Shown here: piece after piece, positions 9,101-17,565 of the stretch
Numbering within the stretch: position 1 is the first letter of the stretch
Layout of the letters: every line of letters begins with the position of its first letter
From: Gaiellasilicea sp963829845
GTDB lineage: Bacteria; Actinomycetota; Thermoleophilia; Gaiellales; Gaiellaceae
Assembly: GCA_963829845.1 (NCBI GenBank)
Contig: CAWHKD010000019.1
Span: 62,001-126,000 of the forward strand
Reading direction: 5' to 3'
DNA: 64,000 nucleotides
Position numbers and translations under genes: made by a program
Notes under the pieces: generated by a model
What the model was told of the DNA's origin: nothing
The model's database searches: none
What the model saw: the letters and a program-made list of their open reading frames with translations, nothing else

Positions 9101-9464
9101 GTTCTACGAAGGCCTGGGATGGACGCTCGAGCCGATGGGCCCGCTCGCCGCGACGGCGGAGCTCCCCGGAGGGCTGTCGGTCGCGTTCCTGCCGGCCGAC
9201 GAGCGAGCGTTCGTCGCGGCGTTCGACGCCAGCCACCCCGGCGGCACGGGCGGCACTGCACTGCTGGACGTCTTGGTGGACGAGCGCGAGCAGGTCGACG
9301 TCCTGTACCGCGATCTCGTGGACCGGGGCGGCTCGTCGGGGCAGCCGCCGATCGACGCCTTCTGGGGATCGAGATACGCCGTCGTGGTCGACCCCGACGG
9401 GAACCGGATCGGTCTCAAGAGCCCTGTGGACCCCGCCTTCCGCTCGCGTCCGCCGGACCTCTAG
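9096..9464 (+). pseudogene. VOC (glyoxalase-like) protein lacking its N-terminus
   Basis: The frame from 9096 encodes a vicinal-oxygen-chelate domain: RRFYEGLGWTLEP, ELPGGLSVAFLPADERAF, and the C-terminal FWGSRYAVVVDPDGNRIGL that is typical of glyoxalase/bleomycin-resistance-like proteins. The first beta strand and start codon are missing. The sequence upstream is the integrase remnant, so the gene was probably cut by a recombination event. An internal ATG at 9135 would give only a partial fold. Confidence 0.75.
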
Positions 9465-9560
9465 CGGCCCCCCGGCCGGCCGCACGTCGGCCGTAGCTCG
9501 GCAGCTGGGACGAGGCGGAGGACTACACCCTCATGCCCCGACCGTGGTCTGCGCCTCGCC

Positions 9561-10549
9561 TCAGAGGTTCACGGACGCCATCCCCGCCTCGTTGTAGCGC
9601 TCGCCGGCGGGCTGGGGGAGCTCGGCGTCGATGCGCGCGAGGTCGGCCTCGCTCAGCTCGACCTCGACCGCGCCTGCGTTCTGCTCCAGGTAGAGGCGGC
9701 GCTTGGTGCCCGGGATGGGGACGAGGTCGTCGCCGCGTGCCAGCACCCAGGCGAGGGCGAGCTGCGCTGGCGTGACCGCCTTCTCGTCGGCGATCTCCTT
9801 GACCTTCGCCGCGAGCCTCAGGTTCGTCTCCAGGTTCGCGCCGGTGAAGCGGGGGACCCGCGGCGGAAGTCGTTCTCGTCGAGCTCGGCGGCTGACGTGA
9901 ACCGGCCGGCCAGGAATCCGCGTCCGAGCGGCGAGTAGGGCACGAAGCCGATGCCGAGCTCGCGGCAGGTCGGCAGGATCTCGGCCTCGGGGTCGCGGCT
10001 CCACAGCGAGTACTCCGTCTGCACTGCGGTGATCGGGTGCACCGCGTTCGCCCGGCGGATCGTCTCGGGCGCCGCTTCGCTCAGGCCGATGTGGCGGACT
10101 TTGCCCGCCGCGACGAGCTCGGCCATCGCTCCGACGGTCTCCTCGATCGGCACCTGCGGATCGACCCGATGCTGGAAGTAGAGGTCGACGTAGTCCGTCC
10201 CGAGCCGCGCGAGCGACCCCTCGATCGACCTGCGCACGTGCGCGGCGGAACCGTCCCGCGGGCCGATGCTGCTCATGTCGCCGGGAACGGCCGCGTCCAT
10301 CCGGCTGCTGAACTTCGTCGCGATCACGTACTCGTCGCGGTGGCGCTTGACGGCACTCCCGACCAGGGTCTCGTTCGTGAGCGGACCGTAGGCCTGCGCC
10401 GTGTCGAGGAAGTCGATGCCGAGCTCGCGGGCGCGCTGAATCGTCCTGATGCCCTCGTCGTCGTCGGCGGATCCGTAAAAGGCGGACATCCCCATGCAGC
10501 CGAGGCCGATCGCGGAGACATCCAGGTCCCGAAGCATGCGCCGTTTCAT
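9561..10549 (-). CDS. Aldo/keto reductase (one frameshift near 9858)
   Basis: About 329 residues of an AKR (Tas/YajO-like) NADPH-dependent oxidoreductase. Visible are the N-terminal DVSAIGLGCMGMSAFYG, the catalytic block GIDFLDTAQAYGPLTNE (Asp, Tyr), the VIATKFSS Lys strand, the His in YFQHRVDP and, in the second frame, GDDLVPIPGTKRRLYLEQN for cofactor binding. The frames join at FRR/VPRF, where one base is missing near a GGGTCCCCC run. The start is the ATG at 10549, four bases after GGGAGG. With the base restored the enzyme would be full length; otherwise it is a pseudogene. Confidence 0.85.
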
Positions 10550-10695
10550 CGTCCTCCCGCGTTCACGACCGCCATCGCCTGGACGATAAGGCTTGGCGCG
10601 CCCTGCTGACGCCCCCGGACACGGGCTCGGGCACCGCAGCGTCACGGCGAAGGCCCGCGAACGCCGCGCGCCCGAGGGCGTGCGCAGAGCTCGGG

Positions 10696-11193
10696 TTACG
10701 CGTCGACGGTCTCCCCTCTCAGGGCCGCCTCGATCGTGGCGACGTCGATCTTCGTCATCGGCATCATCGCCTCGAAGGCGCGCTTGGCGGCAGCGGTGTC
10801 GGGGCTGGTGGTGGCGTCGAGCAGGACGCGGGGCGTGATCTGCCAGGAGAAGCCCCACCTGTCCTTGCACCAGCCGCAGGCGCTCTCCTCGCCGCCGTTG
10901 TCGACAATCGCGTTCCAGTAGCGGTCGGTCTCGGCCTGATCCTCCGTAACCACCATGAAGCTGACCGCTTCGTTCGGCGTGAAGTTGGGGCCGCCGTTGA
11001 GGCCGACGAACTTCTGGCCGAGCACGCTGTACTCGACGGTCAGCTCGTCGCCCTCCTCGCCGCCGGGGAAGTCCGAGGGCGCCTTGTGAGCGGCGCCGAC
11101 CTGGCTGTCGGGAAAGACGGAGGCGTAGAACTCCGCCGCCTTGCGGGCTTCGCCATGGTCGAACCACAGGCAGGTGATGATCCTGTCAGCCAT
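10696..11193 (-). CDS. PhnB-like VOC family protein
   Basis: A 165-residue protein of the PhnB / 3-demethylubiquinone-9 methyltransferase-like VOC family. It begins IITCLWFDHGEARKAAEFYA, contains GPNFTPNEAVSFMV and ends with the CGWCKDRWGFSWQITP block that is characteristic of this family, followed by KAFEAMMPMTKID. GGAAGGAGA stands nine bases before the ATG at 11193. Despite the name these proteins are not methyltransferases; ligand unknown. Intact, on the same strand as the aldo/keto reductase and 146 bases upstream of it. Confidence 0.9.
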   Translation of the reverse strand: MADRIITCLWFDHGEARKAAEFYASVFPDSQVGAAHKAPSDFPGGEEGDELTVEYSVLGQKFVGLNGGPNFTPNEAVSFMVVTEDQAETDRYWNAIVDNGGEESACGWCKDRWGFSWQITPRVLLDATTSPDTAAAKRAFEAMMPMTKIDVATIEAALRGETVDA

Positions 11194-11376
11194 GTTCGGG
11201 TCTCCTTCCTACGTGGATGACGATTCTGCTCGGCCGTTCCCGATCGTCGTGCGCATCTCGTTTCCCGCCGAGTCCGTCGTGGTTCAGACCGGCCCGCCCG
11301 GCGAAACTCATCGGCGCCCTGGACCCGTGGCCGGCCCATACGAGCGAGCGGCTCCGACGCGCCTACCTCGGATACC

Positions 11377-11500
11377 GTGGTCACGTTGGCCACGTTCGCT
11401 CTCATTCACGGAGGTGGCGGGAGCGCATGGGATTGGCACCTGGTCGCGCCCGCATTGCACGGAGCGCGGGCACGACGCTGTCGCGGCTGTGGGCGCGCTG
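11377..11500 (+). pseudogene. Alpha/beta hydrolase N-terminal remnant
   Basis: From GTG 11377 the frame reads LATFALIHGGGGSAWDWHLV then APALHGA, the first strand and oxyanion-hole segment of an alpha/beta hydrolase. One base shift later it continues GHDAVAA. The rest of the enzyme, including the nucleophile elbow, is absent. No gene is apparent in the rest of 11194-11624. Confidence 0.6.
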
Positions 11501-11624
11501 TCACATCGGTTCAGTGACGTTGCGTGGAGCCAGCCAATGCGGTGCCGGAGGCGGTGACGCTCGATGACCAGTCCAGGCTCGGCCGCGCGGCTCCGGCAGT
11601 CCCGGCAGGTAGTTCCTTCCTGAC

Positions 11625-12725
11625 CTACCCGGCGGGGTCGATCTCCCGGCTCACGATCCAGGCGTGCTTGCCGACCTGCCGTCCCCTCGTGAACCCGTAC
11701 TGCTCGAAGAGCTCGGCGGTCGCGCTGAACAGGAACCGGCCTTGAGCCTCCCGCCCGACGGTCGCCTCGGAGATCGCCTCGACCAGACCGCCGCCGGCGG
11801 CGGCGATCTGGGCAAGCGCGCCCTCCAGCCCGGCCCGCGCGACCCCGCGGCCGCGATGGCGCTTGTCGACGAAGATGCACGCGATCCGCCAGCGCGCACG
11901 AGGCGGCGGGTCCTTCGCGTACCCACGGCGAAACTTGAGCGCGAGTTCGTCTCGACTGCCGTACTGACACCAGCCCTGCGCGAGATCGTCCTCGTCGAAG
12001 ACCAGCGCGGCATGCGCGCGGCCCGCCCTGACCAACTCCTCCTTCAGCGTGCGCGGATCGCTGACGCCGCGCTGGTACTCGGAGTGATGGGCGATGCACC
12101 AGCACCCTCCGTAGACCCCGTTGTTGCGCTCGACCAGCTCCGCAAAGGCATCCCACGTGGACGCATCGAGCGGGCGGGTCTTGTAGGAGGCTAGGTCCTG
12201 CGGAAGCAGCGAGTAGACGAGCGCATCGGCGCGGGCGCCGTCCCTGCGAGCGTTGTAGGCGCGGAGAACGCCCTCCCGTGTAAAGCCTGCCCTCTCCGCC
12301 ACGCGCTGAGACGCGACGTTCTTCGGATCCGTATGAAGCTGCAGGCGGCCTAGTCGCATCTCGGGCAGCGCCCACGACGCCATGAGCCGGACGGCCCGCG
12401 TGGCGCGGCCCTTTCCGCGGCCGTCTTCCAGAAGCCAATAGCCGACCGAACCGCGACCGTCGTCGTCTCGTTCGATGAAGACGTGGCCCAGGCATGTATC
12501 GGGCCGGGTCGCGTCGCAGATGGCAAAGGAAGCACCCGCTCCCTCTGCCCACGCTTCACGCTTCGCCGTCAGGTAGTCGACAGGACTGCGCGCGTGCAGG
12601 TCAAACCACTTCACGATCTCGGCATCACTCGCGGCCCGTTCGATCGTGGGTAGATCGCTCTCGTCCAAAGGACGGAGCATGATGAGGCCGTCCGAGAGCG
12701 GCGGATCAGGCGGGACGAAACCCAC
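11625..12725 (-). CDS. Protein with two fused GNAT acetyltransferase domains
   Basis: A 366-residue single ORF with two acetyltransferase domains. Residues 1-170 are a RimJ/RimL-like GNAT (IMLRPLDESDLPTIERA ... GYWLLEDGRGKGRATRA ... VAERAGFTREGVLR). Residues 180-366 are a second GNAT type (NNGVYGGCWCIAHH ... ACIFVDKRHRGRGVARAGL ... EQYGFTRGRQVGKHAWIV). Each usually occurs as a separate protein. The start is the GTG at 12725; the conserved N-terminal leader before MLRPLDESDL supports it. Substrates unknown. No frameshift at the join, so this looks like a genuine fusion. Confidence 0.85.
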   Translation of the reverse strand: MGFVPPDPPLSDGLIMLRPLDESDLPTIERAASDAEIVKWFDLHARSPVDYLTAKREAWAEGAGASFAICDATRPDTCLGHVFIERDDDGRGSVGYWLLEDGRGKGRATRAVRLMASWALPEMRLGRLQLHTDPKNVASQRVAERAGFTREGVLRAYNARRDGARADALVYSLLPQDLASYKTRPLDASTWDAFAELVERNNGVYGGCWCIAHHSEYQRGVSDPRTLKEELVRAGRAHAALVFDEDDLAQGWCQYGSRDELALKFRRGYAKDPPPRARWRIACIFVDKRHRGRGVARAGLEGALAQIAAAGGGLVEAISEATVGREAQGRFLFSATAELFEQYGFTRGRQVGKHAWIVSREIDPAG

Positions 12726-12744
12726 GTCAGCGAAACGCTACAGC

Positions 12745-12886
12745 GCGGCGTTTACGCGCCAAGGGCAGGCGGCGAGCGCGAATGCGACGTCGTCGGCTGC
12801 GAATCGAGCCTGTCTGCGCCCTCTACGAGTCGCTCGGCTTCCGCCGGAGCTGGACGATCGTGTCGATTGCGCGATGAACCGCTCCG
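12745..12886 (+). pseudogene. Degenerate GNAT C-terminus
   Basis: Two adjoining frames together give ANRA followed by ALYESLGFRRSWTIVSIAR and a stop, the C-terminal strand-helix of a GNAT acetyltransferase. The catalytic and acetyl-CoA binding region is missing and a frame change lies in the middle. It is a gene remnant next to the intact double-GNAT gene on the other strand. Confidence 0.5.
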
Positions 12887-12941
12887 CCGCCGGCCCGTAG
12901 CTCCCTCTAGGCGACAGTCTCGAACGCTCGCCCCCGGCGAA

Positions 12942-13319
12942 TCACCCCACACCTACAGGCGGGCGGTCGCCGCGACCGACCCTTCGTCGGACGACCCAGC
13001 GGATTGCGCCGCCAAGCGCCGTGCCGAGGACCCAGGCGACGCAGCTGAGAACGACTGACACGAGGGCGAAGCCCGCCATCGCGCCACAGTCCGAACACCC
13101 TTCGGGATCTTCGTCCTCGTATGCCCCCGCCCAGTCGCCGATCTGCCACGCGAGAACAAGCACGAAGAGCCCCGCGAAGAGCTGCCACACCAGCCATGAC
13201 GGCTTCGGGGCCACGCTCCAGGCGACGATCGTCGCGACCACGAGCGCTCCAGGCCCCAGAACACGAGCCACGTCAACCACGGCACGCAGACACAATCCCC
13301 GGCGAGCCGGAGAAGACAA
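12942..13319 (-). CDS. Hypothetical membrane protein
   Basis: An ORF of up to 125 residues with three hydrophobic segments (about 22-40, 45-63 and 82-105), a short acidic Cys-containing loop between the second and third (EDEDPEGCSDCG) and a basic tail. The longest version would start at TTG 13319; later GTG codons are equally possible. No family recognised. Confidence 0.5.
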   Translation of the reverse strand: MSSPARRGLCLRAVVDVARVLGPGALVVATIVAWSVAPKPSWLVWQLFAGLFVLVLAWQIGDWAGAYEDEDPEGCSDCGAMAGFALVSVVLSCVAWVLGTALGGAIRWVVRRRVGRGDRPPVGVG

Positions 13320-14622
13320 CGTCTCGAACCGGCCCTCCGACTCCGACGGCTCGTGAAGTCGGCCGAAAGCGCGCGCCCTCAGTCGTCATCCGTACACGCT
13401 GGCCCAGCGATGGGGACGGCGCGCGGGGAGGCAAGCGGCCACTGGCCGGGCTTCCCTCCAGGCAACCGGCTCGTGGTGCGCGCTCGGCGGCCCGGGCCCT
13501 GTTTGCGACGCCGGACGCCTTTGAACCGTCAATTGCCATCGTGTCAGGGCGGCTTGGGGTCATCACTGCGAGCCCCCGCGGGCAGCTCCGTCAACCGATC
13601 GTTGCTCGTCCTCAATGCAGGGCTGTGGTCGTGGCCGCGGATCGTGGGCCACGACTGATGCGGAGGATGACGAGCGTGATCGCGAGTCCGATCATTCGTC
13701 CGCCGGCGCCGGAGGTTCCCACCTCGGCAGTCCTTCGATTGTTCGCCATGGCTACGAGGAAGCGTGGTGAAGGCGAGGCTCGCTCCGCGCCGGCGGAGAG
13801 CGTCGGCCGCGGGCCAATCGTCTGCGCCAGGACGTCGCCTGCGGCGCTCCCGAGCGGAAGCGTCCCACAGACCAGCCAGCGCCGACACCCGGGCATCGCT
13901 CAGACCTCGCGTGCGAACAGCGTCCTCGAGCGGCCACGCGAGTCCACTCCCGGGCGCTGTCTCCTGCCACCTGATCGGCAGAGAACCTCTGCGAACGGCT
14001 CGACTTGGCAACTACGGCCTGATACTTCCCAATTTCAGAGGGGGTGACGAAAACGTTCCCTCAGCGTTCCCTCCGCCATCAGGACGCGCCGACGCAGACA
14101 TTTCGGAAGGATCCGACGAAGAAGACATGACCCGCATGTGGACGCGCGTGACGGACTGGTCACCTGAAGTGCCGAACCAGGTTCCAGCCGAACGGTCGGG
14201 GTCGCCCAGAGGTTGCGGGGGTTGAGCCGGCTGGCAAGTCCGCCGACCGCCGACCGCCGACCGCCGACCGCCGACCGCTGAGACGGAGAGCGGCCACCTC
14301 GCGTTAAGACGGCAACAAGATTGCCGTCGGGCAGCGTATGGCTTCCGCCAAGGGAACCGTGAGCTGTCCACGTGTGCTGCTACCGCTTCGCGGGTGAGGG
14401 ATTTGGCTTTCGTTGTGGCGGCCGTGCTCCCGTTCGCGCTGATCTGGTTTTGGCTGTGGGCGATCGACCGGCACACCGGAGGCGGCCGGCGAAGGCGCGC
14501 TCGAGTGTCTCTGCGCGAGAGAGTTGCTTCAGCCCGACGATCGCTGTTCGAGCGTCTCGCTCGTCAGAACCAGATCGCGTTGACAGCCGCGTCGATTCTC
14601 AGTACGCGAGTAGCTGCACGAG
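13320..14622. other. 1.3-kb stretch without a confident gene
   Basis: Several long ORFs here are only high-GC shadows: none shows a motif or a ribosome site. Two weak candidates exist: a 44-codon frame on the minus strand beginning at the ATG near 13749 with one hydrophobic segment (GGRMIGLAITLVILRIS), and a plus-strand frame from GTG 14394 with an N-terminal helix (LAFVVAAVLPFALIWFWLWA) and an Arg-rich tail. The region also holds the heptamer repeat at 14241. Confidence 0.5.
14241..14277. repeat. Tandem heptamer repeat CGCCGAC
   Basis: Five consecutive perfect copies of CGCCGAC followed by a degenerate sixth (CGCTGAG). No gene reads through it with support. Confidence 0.8.
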
Positions 14623-14690
14623 TCAGGGCAGGTGCCGTGCGGCGCGTCGGCGCCGGAGGTAGAAAGCGCGCTGGATCGCGAGCGTGGTGA
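14394..14690 (+). CDS. Possible small single-pass membrane protein
   Basis: From GTG 14394 a 98-codon frame begins with a strong hydrophobic helix (residues 4-22) followed by a basic tail. Its 3' part overlaps the end of the DUF389 gene on the opposite strand, which weakens it. No homologue recognised. Confidence 0.3.
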   Translation: MRDLAFVVAAVLPFALIWFWLWAIDRHTGGGRRRRARVSLRERVASARRSLFERLARQNQIALTAASILSTRVAARVRAGAVRRVGAGGRKRAGSRAW

Positions 14691-15558
14691 CGCCGGCGAG
14701 GACGATCGCGGTCAGGTTGATCCCGAGCTGGGCGGTGGCCCCGCGGAACTCGTCCCAGTCGCGGTAGGCGGCGGCGACGCCGACGTTCGCGGCCGCGGGG
14801 ATCGTCGTGACGGAGATCAGTACGCCGATCAGGGCGCCGGACTTCGCGGTCGAGAGCGAGAGGACGCCTGCGATGCCGGCGAGCACGGCGACGATGACGG
14901 AGAACAGGTCGGGGTGCGAGATGAACAGTGTCGCCGGATGGTCGGCGAGCTCGTCGGGGCCGCGGTCGGCGGCGCGGAGCAGGAGCGTGCCGAGGTAGGT
15001 CGAGGCGATCGCGACCGGGAAGCCGACGGCGAGGGCGACGAGCGAGCGGCGCGCCAGCCCGAGCCGGCGGTGGACGAGCGCGACGCAGAGGCCGGCTAGA
15101 GGTCCGAACTCGGGTCCGACGACCATTGCGCCGATGATCAGGATCACCGAGTCGGTCAGGATCCCGACGCCGGCGATCAGCGTCGCGAGCACCATGAAGG
15201 CGAGGAAGCTGCCCGAGAGCTCGGCGCTCTCGGAGGTGCGGCTCTCGACCTCTTCCCAGACGACGGCGTCGGAGGGCGCGCCTGCGGCGGCGTGCTCGGC
15301 GGCGCGAGCGGCTGTCGAGATCGACGTGTCGACCGTTTCGATCGCGATCGTGCCCTGTTCGGCGAGGCCGAGGTCGCGCAGCTCGGCAAGTACGACGCTG
15401 GCGTCTTCGCGGGCGATGTCGCAGAGGATTACGTCGCCGCTCGGTGAGCGGGCCGCGCCCGGGAGGTGGATGACGTTGATCACGGACGCTTTCCGCTCGA
15501 GCGCAGCGAGGACGCGCTGGGCGAGCGCGGGCGGGGCGACCATTCGCAGGTGGATCAT
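14623..15558 (-). CDS. DUF389 (TIGR00341-like) membrane protein
   Basis: A 311-residue protein with an N-terminal cytosolic ACT-like region (residues 1-85, MIHLRMVAPPALAQRVLAAL ... VNVIHLP-type) and six or so membrane helices of the DUF389 family. The family core is clear: SGSFLAFMVLATLIAGVG then ILTDSVILIIGAMVVGPEFG and LSLSTAKSGALIGVLISVTT. Function of DUF389 is unknown. The gene is intact and diverges from the kdp operon, with which it shares the 15559-15690 intergenic region. Confidence 0.9.
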   Translation of the reverse strand: MIHLRMVAPPALAQRVLAALERKASVINVIHLPGAARSPSGDVILCDIAREDASVVLAELRDLGLAEQGTIAIETVDTSISTAARAAEHAAAGAPSDAVVWEEVESRTSESAELSGSFLAFMVLATLIAGVGILTDSVILIIGAMVVGPEFGPLAGLCVALVHRRLGLARRSLVALAVGFPVAIASTYLGTLLLRAADRGPDELADHPATLFISHPDLFSVIVAVLAGIAGVLSLSTAKSGALIGVLISVTTIPAAANVGVAAAYRDWDEFRGATAQLGINLTAIVLAGVTTLAIQRAFYLRRRRAARHLP

Positions 15559-15602
15559 CCGCCGATCCTAGAGTCGCGCTTCAGGCGCGCCCGGCCGGGA
15601 GC

Positions 15603-15619
15603 GTCAAGGCAACGTCAAG
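15603..15619 (+). promoter_or_regulatory. GTCAAG direct repeat upstream of kdp
   Basis: GTCAAG occurs at 15603-15608 and 15614-15619, an 11-bp period, in the only intergenic space before the kdp operon. OmpR-family response regulators such as KdpE normally bind direct repeats spaced by about one helical turn, so this is a candidate KdpE operator. A TAGAGC follows at about 15636 as a weak -10. Confidence 0.45.
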
Positions 15620-15690
15620 ATTGGCGCCGCGAGCGTAGAGCGTCCGTCAGGGGCCGTTCGGCCGAGATCTCGCACGGCTATGACTGGCTG

Positions 15691-15804
15691 GTGCTCGATC
15701 TGCTCTTCCTCTTGGTCGTGGTCATCTTCTTCGCGCTCGCTGTCGCGTTCGTGCGCGGTTGCGATCGGCTTGCCGGTTCGGCAGATGCGGAGGCGCGCCG
15801 GTGA
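15691..15804 (+). CDS. Small membrane protein preceding kdpF
   Basis: A 37-residue single-helix protein from GTG 15691 (LDLLFLLVVVIFFALAVAF then an Arg/Cys-containing tail). Its stop overlaps the kdpF start (GTGA), so it belongs to the operon. Short hydrophobic ORFs of this kind are common just before kdpF in actinobacteria; I have no further function for it. Confidence 0.6.
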   Translation: MLDLLFLLVVVIFFALAVAFVRGCDRLAGSADAEARR

Positions 15805-15893
15805 GGGTCGGCGACGCCGTTCTGCTCGTGCTCGCTCTGGGCGTGCTCGCGTATCTCGTCTGGGCGCTGCTCGCGCCTGAACGGCTCGGATGA
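15801..15893 (+). CDS. kdpF: KdpF, small subunit of K+-transporting ATPase
   Basis: A 30-residue single-span peptide from GTG 15801, hydrophobic throughout and ending YLVWALLAPERLG, the normal KdpF pattern. KdpF stabilises the KdpABC complex in the membrane. Its stop overlaps the kdpA ATG (ATGA). Confidence 0.8.
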   Translation: MRVGDAVLLVLALGVLAYLVWALLAPERLG

Positions 15894-17565
15894 CCGGCGC
15901 CGCCTGGGTTCAGCTTGCGGCTCTGGTCGCGCTCGTCCTGGTTGGGACGCGGCTTCTCGGCCCGTATCTCGCGCAGGTGTACGGGGGCGGGCGTGCACCG
16001 GGGGACCGGGTGTTCCTGCCTGTCGAGCGTGCGCTCTACCGGTTCGGCGGTGTCGACCCGGGGCGCGAGCAGCAGTGGCCGGTCTATGCCCTGTCGCTGC
16101 TTGCCTTCAGTGCGGTTTCGGTTTTCGGGCTCTACCTGCTCCAACGGATCCAGGGCGTGCTGCCGCTCAATCCGACGGAGGTGGACGGGGTGTCGCCGGC
16201 GCTCGCCTTCAACACTGCGGTCAGCTTCGTGACGAACACGAACTGGCAGAACTACGGCGGCGAGGGGACGATGAGCCATCTGACGCAGATGGCCGGGCTG
16301 ACGGTGCAGAACTTCGTGTCGGCGGCGGTCGGGATCTCGGTCGCGATCGCGTTCGTCCGCGGCCTCGTGCGACGGCAGTCGGAGACGATCGGCAATTTCT
16401 GGGTCGATCTCGTCCGGACCACAACGCGTGTCCTGCTGCCGCTGGCTTTCGTGGTCGCGCTGCTGCTCGTGAGCCAAGGCGTCGTGCAGACATTGCGGGG
16501 GCCGGCGATGGCGCAGACGCTCGAAGGCGCGAGTCAGGAGATCTATCGGGCGCCGGTCGCGAGCCAGGAGGCGATCAAGGAGCTCGGCACCAACGGGGGC
16601 GGCGTCGCGAATGCGAACTCGGCGCACCCGTTCGAGAACCCGACCGCGTTCACGAATTTCGTCGAGTTGCTGGCGATCCTGTTGATCCCGTTCGCGCTCA
16701 CCTATGCGTTCGGTCGGTTGGCGGGGAGCCAGCGTCAGGGCTGGGCGCTCTTCGCAGCGATGTTCGCGCTCTGGCTCGGCTCGGCCGCGATCGCGACGGC
16801 CTTCGAAGTCGACGGCAACCCGCTGATCGAAGCAGCCGGCTCGACGGGTGAGGGCAAGGAGGTGCGCTTCGGCGCGCCAGCCTCGGCGCTCTTCGCCGCG
16901 TCGACGACCGGCACGTCGACCGGCGCGGTGAACGCGTCGCACGACAGCTTTACCCCGGGGGCGGCGCTGTCCCGCTCGTGAACATGATGCTGGGTGAGGT
17001 CTCCCCCGGCGGCGTCGGAGCCGGTCTGTACGGGATGCTCGTGTTCGCGCTGCTCGCGGTCTTTCTCGCCGGCCTGATGGTCGGGCGGACGCCGGAGTAC
17101 CTCGGCAAGAAGATCCAGGCTGCGGAGATGAAGCTCGTCGTCGTCTACCTGCTGGTCGTGCCCGCGCTCGTGCTCGGCTTCGCCGCCGCGTCGGTGCTGC
17201 TCGAGACCGCCAAGGCCTCGATCCTCAATCCCGGCTCGCACGGCCTCTCGGAGGTCGTCTACGCGTTCACCTCTGCGGCGAACAACAACGGCTCGGCGTT
17301 CGGCGGCCTGAGCGGCAACACCGACTGGTACAACACGACGCTCGGTCTGGCGATGCTCGGCGGCCGCTTCCTGCTGATCGTGACGGTGCTCGCGCTGGCG
17401 GGCTCGCTCGCACGCAAGCAGACCGTCCCGGCGACTGCGGGCACTTTCCCGACCGGCACGCCGCTCTTCACCGGGCTGCTGCTCGCGGTCGTGCTGATCG
17501 TCGTCGGCCTGACCTACTTCCCCGTCCTCGCCCTCGGGCCGATCGTGGAGCAACTGGGGCTATGA
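15890..17565 (+). CDS. kdpA: KdpA, K+-translocating subunit (one frameshift)
   Basis: The potassium channel-like subunit of the Kdp P-type ATPase, about 558 residues over two frames. Selectivity-filter type segments are visible: VSFVTNTNWQNYGGE, ELGTNGGGVANANSAHPFEN, TGTSTGAVNASHDSFTP and FTSAANNNGSAFGGL. The frame changes near 16962 in a CCCCGGGGG run (one base missing), exactly between SFTP and NMMLGEV, which are adjacent in all KdpA proteins. All other parts, including VGRTPEYLGKKI, are intact, so a homopolymer sequencing error is likely. Expressed from the kdpF start with overlapping stop/start codons. Confidence 0.93.

Noticed and set aside
13121..14047. 308-codon open frame on the plus strand
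   Set aside because: Composition is Arg/Pro/Ser-rich with no motif, no ribosome site and no hydrophobic or domain pattern; typical of a random frame in GC-rich DNA.
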